Assembly: GCA_035513055.1 (NCBI GenBank)
Contig: DATKCT010000043.1
Span: 1-64,000 of the forward strand
Source: DATKCT01 sp035513055
GTDB taxonomy: Bacteria > Verrucomicrobiota > Verrucomicrobiia > Verrucomicrobiales > DEV007
Reading direction: 5' to 3'
DNA: 64,000 nt
Position numbers and translations under genes: made by a program. Below are positions 61,624-64,000 of the stretch, piece by piece; positions within the stretch are counted from its first letter, which is position 1; each line of letters begins with the position of its first letter. The notes below the pieces were generated by a model, which saw nothing but the letters and a program-made list of their open reading frames with translations, had not been told where the DNA came from and did not search any database.

Positions 61624-64000
61624 GTCCTGGATACTGGTCGCGTTTTCCCAGAGGGGGCATCTCGAGATCTTCAACCTCGCCGGCGACGCAGAGAAGCAAC
61701 GGACTGGCTTCGGGATCTCCCGGAACGACGGCGGCCTCGCCGCGGTTTCCGCCGGCGAGAAGGGACGTCCGGGTTTGGATGCGGAACCCCGCTTTCGGCT
61801 TTTCGCCGCTGTGACAGGCTAGGCAGGAACGTTCGAGAACGGGGCGGATGACGGAGGCGAAATCATGCGGCGAGCCATCGCCGGCCGCTTCGGGGATCGA
61901 GGCATGGGGCCGGACTGCCGTCTCAGGCGCGGGGATCGCTTCGGGGAGGGAGGTCAAGACCGGCGCTTGCGCAGGATCGAGAAGGGAAGCCAAGGCCATG
62001 GCCGCCCAACTCGAGGCGGCGGCCGAGATCCAGGAGTCCGCTCCGTAGGGGAATCCGCTCTCCATCGGGGGCTGAAAGGGGAAGGCCCGGCGGCGCACGC
62101 GCCAAGTACCGCCGGGTTCCTGCTTGCTGAGGAGGAAGCGCGCCGCGCGTTGCACGGCGGGGTCATCGAGTGAGCACCCAACTTTGGCCAAGGAGAACAG
62201 GACGAGGCCGGTGGCGTAGGCGTCGCTGGCCAGGCTTGGGAGCTGAGCCCAACCGCCGTCGGAGCGCTGATCGGCGGCCAGGCCGCCGGCAAGCGCTTCG
62301 AGGTCTTCACGGCCCTCGTTTGCCCAGTAAAGGCCGAGGAGTTGGTAGGCGCGCTCCTCGGCCGATTCGACCGGGAATCCCCGGAGCCAGGCGACGCCCT
62401 TCCTGACGAGTTCTTCCAATTCATCGCGGCGGCCGGGCAATGGGTAGGCGTTGAGGCTGAAAATGGCAAGCGCAGTGGCGGTGACGTCGCTTCCTTGCAG
62501 AGGCGGGCGGGGGAGGTTGCCGAACCAGCGTCCGTCGGGCCCCTGAATCACCGAAAGGTGGTGGACAAAAGCGTCGGTCAGTTCGCAGGCGGGCTGCTTC
62601 TCGTGGAGGAGACCCAGGAGATGATAGCCGATCTCGACTGCCGGAGCGGGATGGAAGACGGCTTGGGCCTCGAAATCCTTGGGCATCGTGGGATGCTCGA
62701 GAGACAGCGCGATCTGTTCGCGGGCGGCTTCTTGATCGATGGGCAGGCGCAGTTCGCGCGCCAATCCGACGGCGCCCATGGGAAGGTACTGCTGATGACA
62801 GGACAGGCAATTCTGTTTGCTGGCGTGCTTGAGGAAGCTGGACCGGGAGACGGCTGCGGTTTTCTGGAGGGGCGGCAAGGCCCGGGCGACGGCCGCGGCG
62901 ATAGTTAGGGAGTCGAGTTGTTCGAGGACCGGATCCCCCGCGTGCGGAGGCAGGACGGGCGCTGGCGCGGACGGCCGGGCGCCGGAGCCCAGGAGGACTT
63001 GGACGATCGGCGTGTCGCCGCGCTGGCGGGCGAGCATGAGCGGAGTCTGGAGAACGCCGAGGAAACCGTCTACGGGATCCCCGCCCTCGGCGTTGGGATC
63101 CGCTCCGCGGCTCAGGAGCAGCTCGGGCAGGGAGGAGCCGGTGCGTTCTGAGGAAGCGGCCCAGTGCAGCGGCGTGAAATGGGCGACGGGATCGCGGTTG
63201 TCGACCTGTGCTCCGGCATCGATCAGGACGCGGGCGGCCTCGCTATGGCCGGCCCAGGCGGCTTGGGAGAGGGCGGAACCGGCGATGGTGACGTCGTCGA
63301 CGCGGGCGCCGTGATCCAGAAAAAGGCGGAGCAACGCTTCGTTGCCCCGGAAAGAGGCCCACATCAACGGAGAGCGGCCCCCTCCGAAGATGAAGCCGCC
63401 CCCGTCCATGAGCGGCTTTGCGTCCACGTCCGCACCACGGTCGAGAAGGAGATGGGCGGATTCAAGATCCTCCGCGGCTGCGGCGGCCATGAGGCTGGAG
63501 GCGCCGAAAATGTTGGACGCGTTGACATCGGCTCCGGCGTCGAGGAGTCGGAGCACCGTGGGAGCGGACCCGGGTTTTCGCGCCGCTAGAATGAGGGCGG
63601 TGTTGCCGAGTTGAGAACGGGCCTGGACATCGGCTCCGGCGTCAAGCAGGAGCGCGGCCTGAGCGGGTCGAGTCGCGGCCCGCATGAGGGCGGTGGCGCC
63701 GGCGTGGTTAGCGGCGTTGACATCGGCGCCCGCTTCGAGAAGGATCTGGATGACTTCGGGGCCAGCGTAGAGGGCCGCGTCGATCAAGGGCGTATCCCCG
63801 CTGACGTCGCGAGCGTCGACGGCAACTCCCGCGCGCAGGAGCGCCTTGACCGCGGCGTCATCGCTATTGCGGACCGCTTGGAAAAGGTCGTGGTTAGGTT
63901 CGACAGCCGGCAACGGAGCCGCAGCAAGGGCCCCCAAGAGAACGATCGCGTTTCGAACGAAGGAATTTCGGCGCCGAAATCGGGGCGAAGGGATGGCGAT
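61511..64000 (-). CDS. Ankyrin-repeat / alpha-alpha-toroid / diheme cytochrome fusion, 5' end outside the window
   Basis: The frame stays open to position 64000, so the start is not in the window. The last codons before the edge (RNAIVLLGALAAAPLPAV) look like a signal peptide. Numbered from a TTG at 63937, about residues 15-320 are eight to nine ankyrin repeats (DLFQAVRNSDDAAVKALLRAG type). A heme motif CLSCH follows at 377-381. Next is a squalene-cyclase/prenyltransferase-like toroid (about 430-655, with SDGGWAQLPSLASDAYATGLVLFSL). A PSCyt-type cytochrome domain with CLACH (705-709) and MPPLGKRDQYPGLNPAEIASLRAWI closes the protein. It is probably periplasmic. Its function is unknown. The 3' end overlaps ribF. 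Confidence 0.85.
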   Translation of the reverse strand: MAIPSPRFRRRNSFVRNAIVLLGALAAAPLPAVEPNHDLFQAVRNSDDAAVKALLRAGVAVDARDVSGDTPLIDAALYAGPEVIQILLEAGADVNAANHAGATALMRAATRPAQAALLLDAGADVQARSQLGNTALILAARKPGSAPTVLRLLDAGADVNASNIFGASSLMAAAAAEDLESAHLLLDRGADVDAKPLMDGGGFIFGGGRSPLMWASFRGNEALLRLFLDHGARVDDVTIAGSALSQAAWAGHSEAARVLIDAGAQVDNRDPVAHFTPLHWAASSERTGSSLPELLLSRGADPNAEGGDPVDGFLGVLQTPLMLARQRGDTPIVQVLLGSGARPSAPAPVLPPHAGDPVLEQLDSLTIAAAVARALPPLQKTAAVSRSSFLKHASKQNCLSCHQQYLPMGAVGLARELRLPIDQEAAREQIALSLEHPTMPKDFEAQAVFHPAPAVEIGYHLLGLLHEKQPACELTDAFVHHLSVIQGPDGRWFGNLPRPPLQGSDVTATALAIFSLNAYPLPGRRDELEELVRKGVAWLRGFPVESAEERAYQLLGLYWANEGREDLEALAGGLAADQRSDGGWAQLPSLASDAYATGLVLFSLAKVGCSLDDPAVQRAARFLLSKQEPGGTWRVRRRAFPFQPPMESGFPYGADSWISAAASSWAAMALASLLDPAQAPVLTSLPEAIPAPETAVRPHASIPEAAGDGSPHDFASVIRPVLERSCLACHSGEKPKAGFRIQTRTSLLAGGNRGEAAVVPGDPEASPLLLCVAGEVEDLEMPPLGKRDQYPGLNPAEIASLRAWIFAGADWPDGVTLTMEKPGDPELKQ

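Noticed and set aside
1..64000. CRISPR arrays, insertion sequences or prophage genes
   Set aside because: No regularly spaced direct repeats, transposases, terminal inverted repeats or phage structural genes were seen.

Overview
The window is about 64 kb of GC-rich chromosome. It most likely comes from a member of the Verrucomicrobiota, possibly an Opitutales/Puniceicoccales-type lineage. This is inferred from the combination of an alternative complex III (Act) respiratory cluster, large secreted LamG/thrombospondin-3 and VCBS/UnbV proteins, a Tat-exported Gfo/Idh oxidoreductase, PSCyt-type lipoproteins and a nusA-infB-rbfA-nrnA-truB-ribF block. No 16S or 23S sequence is present to settle the phylum.

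Layout. Positions 1-2.8 kb hold the 5S rRNA end of an rRNA operon, then a type I phosphodiesterase-fold protein and an O-antigen ligase/polymerase-like membrane protein. From 2.99 to 23.3 kb, 20 genes run in one direction with very small gaps and form an aerobic respiratory super-cluster. They are actABCDEF (quinol:electron acceptor oxidoreductase), a small membrane protein, a CcoN-like protein that has lost the oxygen-reducing site, a CcoO-like cytochrome, a monoheme cytochrome c, A1-type aa3 oxidase subunits I, III, IV and II with two small unknown membrane proteins, and the assembly factors CtaA, CtaB, Sco and a DUF420 protein. A perfect Rex-type operator (TTGTGAAATTTTTCACAA) lies directly upstream of actA, so the cluster is probably controlled by the NADH/NAD+ ratio.

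Positions 23.4-30.5 kb hold housekeeping and accessory genes: an EboB-like TatD hydrolase with a small partner ORF, a DEAD-box helicase with a DEVD motif, ruvC, lipB, nagA, a helical lipoprotein and a Gfo/Idh oxidoreductase. Positions 30.5-38.4 kb hold two divergent secreted giants, a VCBS/UnbV protein and a 1707-residue protein with four LamG units. Positions 38.4-42.2 kb hold an FAA hydrolase, tRNA-Leu(GAG), a glycosyltransferase, a PSCyt lipoprotein and a PQQ-type propeller. Positions 42.5-49.0 kb form an apparent operon of an EamA-like protein, a PaaK-like AMP ligase, a LolD-like ATPase, a giant FtsX permease and a secreted protein. Positions 49.1-54.6 kb, on the minus strand, carry a secreted modular protein preceded by an 11-bp tandem repeat and a VCBS-UnbV-thioredoxin-TPR gene cut in two by one in-frame TGA. 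Positions 54.9-61.6 kb are the translation block nusA-infB-rbfA-nrnA-truB-ribF, with a terminator-like hairpin in the nusA leader. The window ends inside a minus-strand fusion of ankyrin repeats, an alpha/alpha-toroid and two heme motifs, whose N-terminus lies beyond the window.

The most unusual items are the pseudo-CcoN module between ACIII and the aa3 oxidase, the roughly 315-residue soluble insertion in oxidase subunit III, the nonsense-split VCBS gene and the ankyrin/toroid/diheme fusion.
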